The notes beneath the pieces were generated by a model that was given only the letters and a program-made list of their open reading frames with translations, was not told the DNA's origin and did not search any database. 64,000 nucleotides of DNA. Source: Ampullaceana balthica (taxonomy: Eukaryota > Mollusca > Gastropoda > Lymnaeidae). This document shows, piece by piece, positions 33,101 through 40,681 of this stretch. The stretch is taken from positions 62,001-126,000 of the forward strand of contig CALYLW010000019.1 of NCBI GenBank assembly GCA_944989445.1, in the 5' to 3' direction. Position 1 is the stretch's first letter. Each line of letters starts with the position of its first letter. The translations under genes were made by a program, and so were the position numbers.

Positions 33101-35012
33101 TTCTTACTTTTAAAATAATTTTTTTTAAATGTTTATAGCAGAATAACAAGTTATGAATCACGTTTAAAAACTATGTATGTTGCAGGTGAGTTATGACCGT
33201 AACACAATAGGTCTAGCTCCCCCAGTGCTGGTCTCCGATACCAATGTTACAAAGTGCATGATGTGTGATGAAATGTTTTGCTTCGCCAGGAGAAGACATA
33301 ATTGTATGGCCTGTGGCAAGGTGAGTTACCCATTTCTTTAATTTGATCCTGAGGATTAGCATTTAACGTTGAAGAAGAAAGATGGAATGGGGAAAATTCA
33401 TTATATACAGCGGAGATGAAATCAGGAAACATGAGACTAACCATTTCTTCATTTGTTTTATTTTTAAAGCTAAAGCTAAATGTATTTGGCTTCTATTACA
33501 GCAAATGAGAAAAATATTGTTCTCTTTCTTTTAAATTTTTTTTTAAATTTACGAACCAAGTCTGCCTAAGCTTTTAAAGCATTTTTAATTTATCAAAACC
33601 AAATTGCATACGTGTTTTTTTTTCCTTTAAACTCACAATAATGTAATTTTATTATAAACATAAACTGTATTATTATTTTTATTCAGATAAACTAGATCCA
33701 CGGGTTGTTGGTTTGGGGGTTTTATTTTTATTTTTTTTTCATCAGTTGTCATTAAATTTCTTATATTCCCATTTATTAACTATCATGTAGGCCTACTAGG
33801 TTGTGCTGCGGCGCCGTGGCGCCTGCGGCGCCCACTTTTTTTGTGCGCCCACGGCGCCCACCTTTTTCAAAAGCACAACTAACTTGTCCTTGTATGATAA
33901 ATACGTAATATTAAACTTCCTTAAATGTAGACAAAAGTATTTTATAATAGTGGTTGTAGGGCGCCTACGGCGCCCACTTTTTGGGGGGGTCAAAAGTCCA
34001 AGTAACTTATCCTTGTATGATAAATACTAAATATTCCTGAAATGTACACAAAGTATCCTATATAATAAAAGGCTAAGTTCTGTCCCGTCATCTATAGCGA
34101 TTGGTCTCTCAAACACACATGACTCCTACAGCCAATTATATCAAGTTTACGCGGACGTTCAAAACGAGTTATTTTTGGTGCAGTATTTCTTCCAAGACTT
34201 TATTTTGAGTTATGCGCGTTGGGATTTATAGTCAAAAGCCCTGTTTTTACGAGTTATTTATTTTAACTATAATGAATAGTATTTTTGACGTGATGCACAT
34301 GTATGCCTGTCGAGACGGCTGTTGACGGGGAGTTACAACATGCCACCGAACGGTGGCGGAACTTGGACGGGCTTGGTTGTTCGTTTATATAATATTTTGT
34401 TACAGTGCTAATCACCACACGATTTTTTAACTAATTTTATAAAGCAGCGCATCAAATTGCTGCACCAAAAAATAACTCTTTGAGTCAGTCAGCACTGTTT
34501 ACAACACAAATGCTGACGTCAAAGGTTCGTGCGTTGTTTGGTTAATGTTAATCTGGAAACCAAAATGTTTATGATTTTTAAGTCTATATTTCAATTTTTA
34601 AAAAAAACAGAGTGATGTCCCTTAGCGTTAGGCCAAAGTGAGTCAACCATACATAATTGAGGGTATATATATATGATGCCTCTATATTCATCTTAAAAAA
34701 TTATTCCTTATATCTCTGATCCCCCTCAAAGAATAACCACGAAACAATATTTATTTGTACATCATCATCTCTATACATAATACACAATTTGATTCGTATC
34801 TTACCCTTCCGCTTGATGAATTTTCTATTTTCATCTGGTTTCATGCTCAGCTGATCTGCAGAGCTTGCAGTAAAATGGCCAAACTCGAGTACATTCAAGG
34901 GAGGGAGGACATGGTGTGTTCCTCATGCTTCGATATCCAGACTCCAACCACAGCGGCAGACGAGCTCGTTTCCTTGGACATCGGTTCTTCGACATTTTAC
35001 ACCGATGCTTAG
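11647..35012 (+). CDS. FGD: FYVE, RhoGEF and PH domain-containing protein (FGD family)
   Basis: Predicted exchange factor that would activate a Cdc42-class Rho GTPase at phosphoinositide-rich membranes (family knowledge). Fifteen exons join in phase: 11647-11830, 12760-13106, 14221-14334, 16081-16229, 19546-19702, 23991-24078, 25941-25991, 26198-26256, 28360-28509, 29746-29832, 31353-31432, 31620-31653, 32170-32262, 33186-33320, 34851-35012. All introns are GT-AG. The product is 629 residues. The N-terminal 177 residues are unrecognised: a short helical exon 1, then a Ser-rich stretch. The DH domain is at about 190-395 (TEREYVARL, APFLKIYGEY, LQHLMMEPVRRL), the PH at about 400-515 (RHLFLFNDAVL, closing Trp in GWEKKIEATL), and the FYVE at about 550-609 with all eight Cys ligands. 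The second PH domain of FGD1-6 is absent; TAG follows 20-odd residues after the finger. The ATG at 11647 is the first in exon 1. The FGD paralogue is not resolved. Confidence 0.92.
13277..13526. mobile_element. MITE with GGGGCCGTCCATAAAG termini (250 bp)
   Basis: Long terminal inverted repeats GGGGCCGTCCATAAAGTACG and CGTACTTTATGGACGGCCCC bracket a G-rich interior. Flanks TTG and TTA suggest a degraded 3-bp target duplication. It lies in FGD intron 2. The superfamily is not assigned. Confidence 0.75.
13690..13792. repeat. 17-bp tandem repeat (TATAGAATGGTATATTA), about 6 copies
   Basis: Near-identical 17-bp units; one has AAAGG in place of GAATGG. It lies in FGD intron 2. Confidence 0.85.
14221..28509 (+). 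CDS. FGD: FGD exons 3-9: DH (RhoGEF) domain and start of PH
   Basis: Seven exons encode the DH domain from LLVEKLVITEREYVARL (exon 3) through IFSNVKSIYLLHKESLLPQL (exon 4), APFLKIYGEYIANF (exon 5), LSLQHLMMEPVRRLMRY (exon 6), a 17-codon micro-exon at 25941-25991 (DYIRSTPPNSWEFQDAH) and DALREISKATSLADESL (exon 8) to VFKELLDVYNKL (exon 9). The micro-exon fits the gap between helices expected from FGD1 and keeps phase (2+48+1). The PVQRIPRY signature of vertebrate FGDs is PVRRLMRY here. Exon 9 runs into PH strand 1-2 and ends RHLFL. An in-frame ATG overlaps the exon 3 acceptor (14210), so an internal promoter cannot be excluded. Confidence 0.88.
15121..15490 (+). mobile_element. Non-autonomous Helitron (family H1), with an expanded AT microsatellite
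   Basis: The 3' end shows a perfect hairpin GCGGCGTA-TGC-TACGCCGC (15459-15477) followed 9 nt later by CTAG (15487-15490) and a T: the Helitron 3' terminus. The body has ATTCACCAGAACAA, GAATGACCCTCGCTAAGG and TTTGCACTATCTATGAGCAA, shared with the copies at 26978-27522 and 57583-57859. The 5' TC terminus is obscured by an (AT)n run at 15126-15195. Confidence 0.8.
15905..16000. repeat. 17-bp tandem repeat (GTACTACGGACGTAACT), about 5 copies
   Basis: Unit starts are 17 bp apart (15911, 15928, 15945 and so on), with minor substitutions. It lies in FGD intron 3, just upstream of exon 4. Confidence 0.85.
16681..19182 (+). repeat. Five tandem copies of a ~500-bp unit (family R)
   Basis: Units start AAATCCTTTATATTAACTCG near 16681, 17184, 17690, 18184 and 18686. 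Each ends with ACATAAAGGATTTATAGTC, then CAAAAACTTGG and a TTTTTTACGGGTTGT tail. AAATCCTTTA and TAAAGGATTT are inverted, so each unit resembles a mobile element with short inverted ends. A (CTTG)n stretch near the start varies from three to five repeats between units. Within each unit, GTGCGTATTATATT-like words recur four times about 45 bp apart. Single diverged relatives lie at 23500-23740, 43668-44371 and 60666-61107. The array fills most of FGD intron 4. Confidence 0.9.
19485..19517. repeat. GT microsatellite
   Basis: A TGTGTGTG run with one interrupting C, about 30 bp upstream of the exon 5 acceptor at 19544-19545. Confidence 0.8.
20270..20831. mobile_element. hAT-like MITE E, copy 1, with a tRNA-like B-box motif
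   Basis: Starts CTATGGCGGATTAAGG and ends CTTAATCCGCCCCTG, inverted termini of the CAGGGGCGGATTAAG type. GGGGCCCCCGATGATTAGGGG lies near the left end, and GCAGCCAGGGGCCCCG near the right. An internal ATCGATTCCC (20541-20550) resembles a pol III B box. It lies in FGD intron 5. Confidence 0.75.
21540..21886 (-). mobile_element. Non-autonomous Helitron (family H2)
   Basis: Read on the - strand it starts TCCTATATGATAAAAGG after an A. It ends with CGTCCTTGGACGGG (self-complementary CGTCC/GGACG) then TTTGTTGCTCG, where the expected CTAG has become CTCG. The interior matches the + strand copy at 34056-34383 (ATCATCTATAGCG, AAATAACTCGTAAAAACAG inverted, CACCGTTCGGTGG). Confidence 0.75.
21943..22107 (+). 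pseudogene. Fragment of a non-LTR reverse transcriptase
   Basis: An open stretch of 54 codons reads SRDGTREAEIRARIGSAMAA, then KLTKIWNSKNISLPTKLRLY and a TIVL end. This is the segment just after the RT catalytic domain in many animal non-LTR elements (EIRARIG..A....L..IW..K.IS..TKLRL). It ends in TGA and has no RT core upstream. Confidence 0.75.
22456..23092. mobile_element. hAT-like MITE E, copy 2
   Basis: Starts CTATGGTGGATTAAGG and ends CTTAATCCGCCCCTG. Same family as the copies at 20270 and 24357. B-box-like GATCGATTCC lies at 22781-22790. Its right flank (GGTGGGGGG, 23093-23101) equals the left flank of copy 1 (20261-20269). Confidence 0.75.
23500..23740. repeat. Diverged fragment of repeat family R
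   Basis: GTATCAAAATTTCCGATCGATCG then AATGTACCGTAATTAAATTA, and later GATCAGCGCGTTTCAGTCTG and TAAATGTTTGTAAATAAA, are shared with the copies at 43668-44371 and 60666-61107. Confidence 0.65.
23820..23882 (-). mobile_element. 63-bp Helitron consisting of little more than its two termini
   Basis: On the - strand it reads TCCTCCTATATAATAAAAC at the 5' end. The 3' end is the CGTCC-TT-GGACG hairpin, GGGTTTTGTTG and CTAG (forward 23820-23823). It is flanked by A on the 5' side and T on the 3' side, the Helitron A/T insertion site. Family H2 (see 21540 and 34056). Confidence 0.7.
24164..24250. repeat. 22-bp tandem repeat, 4 copies
   Basis: TTCTTTGACTGCCCTGGAAGGT units, almost identical, just downstream of FGD exon 6. 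Confidence 0.85.
24357..24968. mobile_element. hAT-like MITE E, copy 3, with 8-bp target duplication
   Basis: Starts CTATGGCAGATTAAAGG and ends CTTAATCCGCCCCTG. Flanks CCCGCCAG (24349-24356) and CCCGACAG (24969-24976) match at 7 of 8 bases. A tRNA-like B box, GTTCGATTCCCGG, lies around 24690-24702. It lies in FGD intron 6. Confidence 0.8.
25499..25824. mobile_element. hAT MITE F (326 bp)
   Basis: Termini CAGGGGTCGGGAAACC and GTTTCCCGACCCCTG. Perfect 8-bp duplications TTATATAG at 25491-25498 and 25825-25832. It lies in FGD intron 6, about 115 bp before the DH micro-exon. Confidence 0.9.
26463..26663. mobile_element. hAT MITE G (about 201 bp)
   Basis: Termini CAGTGTTTTTCAAA and TTGAACAACACTG with a GC-rich middle. 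Flanks ACTTAATG and ACTTACGT are only partly alike, so the target duplication is uncertain. Confidence 0.7.
26978..27522 (+). mobile_element. Composite Helitron H1 with tRNA-Val-like segment
   Basis: Begins A|TCTATGTATATATATAT and contains GAATGACCCTCGCTAGGG. A second partial copy of the same body starts near 27290. The perfect hairpin GCGGCGTA-TGC-TACGCCGC lies at 27491-27509, then TTAG (27519-27522) in place of CTAG. A tRNA-like segment lies at about 27149-27220. It lies in FGD intron 8. Confidence 0.75.
27149..27220 (+). other. tRNA-Val-like pseudogene segment within Helitron H1
   Basis: TTCGTAGTGTAGTGGTTATC matches the 5' half of animal tRNA-Val, with a perfect A box TAGTGTAGTGG. The anticodon stem-loop TCCGC-CTTGCAC-GCGGA would present TGC rather than a Val anticodon. 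The T arm is degraded (GGCTTCAAGGC), so this is not a working tRNA gene. A related segment at 57119-57180 keeps the Val loop CTAACAC. Confidence 0.7.
27585..28000 (+). pseudogene. Non-LTR retrotransposon tail (family NLR-1), decayed
   Basis: It parallels 28836-29375 from AAAACTAAAATGCT through TTTCTGTATGGGACCCAT and CTAGAGGATCGAGAAC to CCATGGGTTGC. Several small deletions break the frame. Confidence 0.75.
28084..28280. mobile_element. hAT MITE H (197 bp)
   Basis: Termini CAGGGCCGGATTTAAAC and TAAATCCAGCACTG. Flanks TACCCATC (28076-28083) and TACCCATA (28281-28288) match at 7 of 8 bases. It ends 79 bp before the exon 9 acceptor. Confidence 0.85.
28836..29375 (+). pseudogene. Non-LTR retrotransposon 3' end (family NLR-1), best-preserved copy
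   Basis: A 150-codon open frame (28861-29313) encodes the C-terminus of a reverse-transcriptase polyprotein: [85 protein letters not shown] and QKRAARF are hallmarks of the post-RT region in jockey/CR1-like elements. It is truncated at the 5' side and ends with a short (ATAAG)n tail. It lies in FGD intron 9. Four shorter relatives occur in this window. Confidence 0.88.
30515..31262. repeat. 23-bp minisatellite, about 32 copies
   Basis: Units of GGGGCATATAGTGTCAGCCGATT, with rare changes (GGCC, ATCGTG, CCTATG). Stop codons occur in the + frames. It fills half of FGD intron 10. Confidence 0.92.
32366..32572. repeat. GA-rich purine tract
   Basis: About 200 bp of GAGAGG/GGGAGG repeats on the + strand. 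It lies in FGD intron 13. Frames across it on either strand are compositional artefacts. Confidence 0.8.
32680..32877. mobile_element. hAT MITE I (198 bp)
   Basis: Termini CAGGGGTCCCCAACC and GGTTGGGAACCGCTG with GCGACCC motifs inside, the classic form of hAT short elements. Flanks GGCTAAAC and AGCTTAAAC are similar but not identical. Confidence 0.8.
33186..35012 (+). CDS. FGD: FGD exons 14-15: FYVE zinc finger and C-terminus
   Basis: Exon 14 holds VTKCMMC, FCFARRRHNC and MACGK. Exon 15 holds LICRACSKMAKLEY and MVCSSCF. Together they give the eight Cys ligands of a FYVE finger. The R(R/K)HHCR phosphoinositide pocket reads RRHNCM, so the second His and the final Arg are changed. The finger also lacks the WxxD motif, as FGD-type FYVE fingers generally do. 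After CFDIQ only an acidic/Ser tail follows before TAG at 35010-35012. The intron between the two exons (33321-34850) carries a Helitron. Confidence 0.9.
33808..34055. repeat. Imperfect ~125-bp direct duplication with GGCGCC core
   Basis: GCGGCGCCCAC, then TCAAAAG, and then CTTGTATGATAAATAC appear twice (about 33850-33905 and 33965-34027). A GC palindromic block (GGCGCCGTGGCGCCTGCGGC) lies near the left end. It directly abuts a Helitron. Confidence 0.6.
34056..34383 (+). mobile_element. Non-autonomous Helitron (family H2)
   Basis: Begins A|TCCTATATAATAAAAGG. It ends CTTGGACGGGCTTGGTTG with TTCG in place of CTAG, so the 3' signal is lost. The interior matches the - strand copy at 21540-21886. 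It lies in FGD intron 14, between the two FYVE exons. Confidence 0.75.
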
Positions 35013-35067
35013 TCGTCTGTTGTTTGCAAGGCTCGATTACTGCCATGACGTTGGGAATATCCCATGG

Positions 35068-35073
35068 AATAAA
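35068..35073 (+). terminator. Poly(A) signal AATAAA of the FGD gene
   Basis: AATAAA lies 56 bp after the TAG stop, so the 3' UTR would be short and would end before or near the hAT MITE that begins at 35101. Confidence 0.6.
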
Positions 35074-35100
35074 TAACTCCATTTATTAAACTCGCATAAA

Positions 35101-35270
35101 CAGGGGCGTAGCTAAGCGGGTGTAATTGGTCATTTTTCCTTAGTTCCTAAACTGGCGTTTGTGGTATTTATGTGTTGAATATAATGGGATTAGATTTTAA
35201 AAGGGTTCTTGAGGGAGGCGCCAAAAATGAATCTTATTTCCAGGCGCTAAATAGTCGAGCTACGCCCCTG
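35101..35270. mobile_element. hAT MITE J (170 bp) just downstream of FGD
   Basis: Termini CAGGGGCGTAGCTAAG and GAGCTACGCCCCTG, related to element C at 6315-7688. The flanks do not give a clear 8-bp duplication. It starts 28 bp after the poly(A) signal. Confidence 0.7.
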
Positions 35271-35783
35271 GTTAAAACAACTGAAATGCCAATGTTTTAT
35301 CTCACAGTGTAAAATTATTTTTAAAATCCTTTGCATCTAATACATTGCATGATGGGATATCTTTCATCACCAGATGTTTTGATCAAATACAATTTTAATG
35401 AAAAGAAACTTGTTCTAACAATACGTGACGTGAAGTAGACGTTCTTGCAGAAAGTATTTTAAACCGATTCATAAAATAAAGCATAATTATATAATATTTA
35501 ACTTCAGATGACATTAAACTCTAATATTGTGGTTACATATGACTGTCTTCTCCGCTTCTGCACCATCTTTCTTTGCGTATTGCGTGTAAGAAATTTTTAT
35601 TTTGTCCTACTTTTTTATTGCGTTTTAATTTGTCTTTGATAGAAAGCCTGTTTAATTTTTAATTATTTTTTTTTAACACGTATCTTTTCATTAAATTTTG
35701 TTTTCCTTGAAAGTTAGAATTTCCAAATGCTCAAACGTGGGATGTTTTTCAGACAGACTCGTGAAAAACTTCCTTTCTTCTCT

Positions 35784-35925
<142 letters not shown>

Positions 35926-36469
35926 GCCTTCTTTGTCTTGGTATATTCAAAGACGAAAAATTCATATTATAAAAATTACTTGAATAATCAAGGTTTACTC
36001 CACTTTCGACGTTCTCATCTGCAGGTAAAATTTTATTTTAGCTATATCTGGTGCAAGCTCCTTGATATTGCAGGATTCATTTATGTGTGTGTGCGTGTGT
36101 GAGTGTGTTTGTGTTTACGTGCAAACAGTTTAACAATCAGGAGCTGTTAAACCTGGATAAATTAGTAGACATCCGAGAAAGGTATCGAAAGATTCAACTA
36201 TGATGCCTTAAAACTAGAAGTAGTGCAGAACAGTTACCGGCATGCGTATTAAATTTTAATTTTATTTTCATAGATTGATTACATTCCTAGAATGTCAATC
36301 TTGTATTTTTCAAAAACTTGTAAAAAATTGATCACGTGTCAAAAAGGCTTACAAGATTCATCATACATATTTCAAGACAGCAATCACTGATATTGAAACT
36401 CTGTAACAAGAATTGTTCTAGCTTCATGTTTATTCGAGACAAGTTTTTGTAGAGCACGGAAAAATAAAA

Positions 36470-36940
36470 CACATAGCACGTGAGATTCAGGTGACAGAGA
36501 TGATAGACCTACAGTAGAAGAAGACGTGAGAGTCAGGTGACAGAGATGATAGACCTACAGTAGAAGAAGACGTGAGATTCAGGTGACAAGAGATGATAGA
36601 TCTACAGTAGAAGAAGACGTGAGATTCAGGTGACGAGAGATGATAGACCTACAGTAGAAGAAGACGTGAGATTCAGGTGACAGAGATGATAGACCTACAG
36701 TAGAAGAAGACGTGAGATTCAGGTGACAGAGATGATGGACCTACAGTAGAAGAAGACGTGAGATTCAGGTAGAGATGATGGACCTACAGTAGAAGAAGAC
36801 GTGAGATTCAGGTGACGAGAGATGATGGACCTACAGTAGAAGAAGGCGTGAGATTCAGGTGACAAGAGATATTGGACCTACAGTAGAAGATGACGTGAGA
36901 TTCAGGTGACAAGAGATGATGGACCTACAGTATAGAAGAA
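36470..36940. repeat. 46-47-bp minisatellite, about 10 copies
   Basis: Units of GTGAGATTCAGGTGACAGAG ATGATAGACC TACAGTAGAAGAAGAC with 1-3-base length differences (ACAGAG/ACGAGAG/ACAAGAG). It lies in the space between the two convergent genes. Confidence 0.9.
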
Positions 36941-39900
36941 GAAATTATGCGTGTTATGAAGAGCGTATTTCGACACGGAATGGCAGCACGAGTTTTACAG
37001 TGCATCTGGGTTTCTGATGGATGTTCAAACTATATATAGTCTAATCGGTATACATATGTCGATGCATTTCCTCGAATGTCCATGTATTTATGAAAGTTTT
37101 ACGTCATGGACATCATTGGCCAAAAACTTTTCACGGAAATTAAAATCAACGATAGCAAAATGCCGCTGGGTAAGTGGAATGTATGTCCATTTGAAACTCC
37201 TTAGTTTCTTCGTTGTTTTATTATTTTTATGCAGAGGACATTTTTCCGAATCTTCGTATTTCACTGCCAATTTTTTTTACATTAATAGCAATTTTCAATT
37301 GAAAGTTGTGATCGATCGTTTAGAAATCTGAAACACACATTGTAGTATTTGCGCACTTCAATAGGACATGTCCTCTCAGTGATCTTCCACTTCTAAGTGT
37401 TGAAAGAGAAACATTGGAGAAAAAAATAAATAATTTGATTACGTCATTGACCATTTTATGACAGTAAAACCAAGAGAAATAAATCTTTTGTAGACTATGT
37501 AAAGCAACTTACGATAGTGAGACATAGCTACACTTTAAATAAATTTGCTCTTTAAAATATTTTTTAAAATTATTATTAAAAATGAGTTTCCATATTTAAT
37601 GAAATGGAAAAGGAGATGCAACGAAAATGGATTTTATAGTTTGTCCCCGGGCGCAAAATATCCCATTTACGCCTCCGGGGAGCGCTGCTCTTGTAAACAC
37701 TTTACCACATGTCATATTATTTTAATTAAAACATTTATATTATTTCTAACTAGGAAATAGCGAGGCACTCTACCGTTTAGTTTATAACCAGGGAATGCTA
37801 CCTGAAAAGATTTACTGAAGCAATCAACTTAACGCTATATACTATATATATTCTTAGCAATTTTAATGACATCTTGTTTAAAAGTATTTTTAAGTAAGTA
37901 CAATGTAAATAAAAAATAAATTTTAAAAAAACTACCGAGTGATTCACAGCAATTCAAATAACACCATAACTTCCCTAATATGTATTTATTGGATGTTTCA
38001 TTTTTAAAATTAGGACCCAAATACTCTCATTCAAAGTCATCCTCATTGCATTTGACATTTGCTCCGTTAAATTACTAGTATATAACTTTTTTTTTAATTA
38101 AAAAAAATTAATTAAATAGAAAAATAAATAAAATGCGTTCAAACGGTTATTATAAAATTTATTAAATGAAAGTTTTTTGGGGGGACAAAATTGTTAGCCT
38201 ACATAAGGCGATTTAAAAAAAAAGTATTTGATAAAATTTAATTTTGTTATTAAAATAATAATAAATTAAAAAACCAACCTCTAATAGCGAAAATGAATGA
38301 AAATTGTGACATTTATATAATATTATGAATTAAGATTTTGATTTTTTTTTATTGAAGCCCAATTTATACATAATTATTATGTAAGTCCATTTTGAAAATA
38401 ATATTTACTCTTATTTACTTAGATATAGGGCAAATATAGGCTATAGCCTAGGCTAAATTCTAACTTATCAAATAAAATGCGAAAATGGGTTATCATTGAA
38501 TTGCCACTTGTACTTGTACAGTTATCGAATTGCAAGTTAGAATTCAATATTTATTCAGATTTGTAAATAAAATTTGAAGGCTAGTAATTTTTTTAAAATA
38601 TAAATTAATTTATCTATTAAATTGCGTCCAACGCTTATTTTATTAATATTATGATTTTTAAATTATAAGGATTAAAGCCAATGTTGTGAACTGTATAAAA
38701 TATTCCATTGAAAGCAACAATAAAACTGCCGCTTATTAATATAAATAAAGCGAGTGTTAAATTTTAACCTGATATTCTTCTTGTTTTATTTTGATCTTTT
38801 TAAGTTATTACTATTGCAGTTATATTGAGTATATTTATTTTGTGATCTATTAATTTGAATTATTTTTAAGTTTAAAATATGGTTTGGCTGTCTGTCTTAC
38901 TCTGGAGCTGGCAAGGTTACTATAATTTTAAAAACGCGATGCAATATTAATGTCACATTTCCCTATTTGCACATTGCTGAAGGAAGTTCCTTGAGCAAAA
39001 CCCTAACCCGTAGGATGTATTTTTTTACATCGTACCTCCCATTGCAGTCTTGTTTACTTTAAATTAGCCAATTTCCGAACAGGGGGGAGGTACTTGTAAA
39101 CTTGAGAAATTGGTCTTGTAAGTGGTCTTCAATTTTTTACACTAAAGGAGCTTGAATGATTAGGCTTCTTGTGCTTAAAATTTGAGAGATAATAAAAGGC
39201 AGACCAGGGAGCTGCCAGGCAAATAATCACGACGAGTGTTTGATTTTAACCTTGCTTTCACTCGTCATAGATTTTGTGCCACATTCTCAGTTCAGTTACA
39301 TTTTCATTTATACAGTTGCCATCATTAGTTTTGCATAGTATAGTCTAAGTCACTTAACAGTAAAAAAGAAATTAATTTTAAAAAAGGATAAGTCGATAAG
39401 CTACCGATTAAGAACTAAAGAATTGCATATTTGATTAATAATTTTTAATTGCCTACCGTATGCCGTATAGACTATAGATAGTCTAAAATAGTATAGTCTG
39501 TATAGCATAGTAGTATAGTCAGTTAAGTTACATTTAATTTAAATATTTAATATAAAATAGTCTAATAGGATTGTGGAAGTTTTGATTAGAAACCAGCTAA
39601 TTCAGCTATACAGAGTTAAGAGGCCCGATTTCTGCTATAAATTATAAACTACCAACACCAAAAAAAAATAATTAAATAAATGACATTGATTTGAAGTGAC
39701 ATATTTTGTTAGTTATTGGTAGAATGTAATTAAAAATGGGCTATCAAAAATCAATTAAATTAATAATAGCAGTAGAAGTAGAAGTCAATTAAGTCTCAGT
39801 ATGAGTAAAATAAAGGCAGTGATTCTTTCCTACAATTTCTTCCAGAATCAGAGTTTGGGGCATTTTAGACATTTGAGTGGCTAGTGGTGTAAGAAGGGCT

Positions 39901-40360
39901 TGTCAATCTAGACTGCCTAGAGGTAACTTACTTTAAATGGATAGTGACAAACAGTAGCAGGTTTTGTGCCGTGCATAAGCTGTAGCTTATATTTCCAGGA
40001 CTGAAATTACACTAGCTTTATCTGCCACTATTAATACTTTGTTGTGTGTGTGTGTTGACTAATTTAATAAAAAATAACTATAGTTATCAATCTTTTTTTT
40101 TGTGTGATGTGCTCAAATATATTATAGCACCTGAGCCTGAGTAAAATGAGTTGACGACAGGGGAGCCAGATGATTTTAAAGCCTATCTAAATGATATGCA
40201 TTTTGTTGTTTTATTAGGGGAGGGTAGGCCTAGTGTATCTATGAATTCTATTAGCAAGAAAAGTAGGTGATACAATACAAAAGCTGAACTCATTCCATCT
40301 GTGAAGCACCTCATGGGTATCTTGTTTGTACCTGCACCTGCTTATATTTAAATTCTTTTT
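36941..40360. other. AT-rich intergenic region
   Basis: No gene is supported. An open frame at 37017-37331 has no family resemblance. TATAGTCTA-like words cluster at 39470-39530. Confidence 0.4.
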
Positions 40361-40681
40361 CTTCTAATTTAGAAATACAACACAAAGATGACTTAATACA
40401 ACCCTCGGATAGACATAAGGATAAAAACACCTTCCTTATTCCGTATGCAAGAACAAACACATACAAATTCTCGTTTTTCCTGTCCGGAATTCGGGCGTGG
40501 AAGGGGTTGCCTGAAGAAACCAGGAAAACCAAACACTTTATCAATATTTTAAAACTCTTAATTACTCTAATAAGAAATGTAAGAATGCAGGACTAAACAC
40601 AAACCATAGGTAAGGGTAGGACACAATAATCTTCTGTATAGATGGAGCATCTGTAACAGATAAGAAAAGAAGATAAGATAA
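40361..40681 (+). pseudogene. Non-LTR retrotransposon tail (family NLR-1)
   Basis: Starts within TCTAATTTAGAAATACAACA and ends in (GATAA)n-like AAGAAGATAAGATA, parallel to 29080-29375. It encodes the PSGIRAW-like segment (here LSGIRAWKGLPEE) and has frameshifts near 40545. Confidence 0.85.

Noticed and set aside
35012..35300. Downstream exon encoding the missing second PH domain of FGD
   Set aside because: Sequence after the stop is a short UTR, a poly(A) signal and a hAT MITE. No PH-like frame was found up to about 36 kb.
37017..37331. 104-codon protein gene between the two main genes
   Set aside because: No domain, splice context or composition supports coding. Openness is modest for this length.
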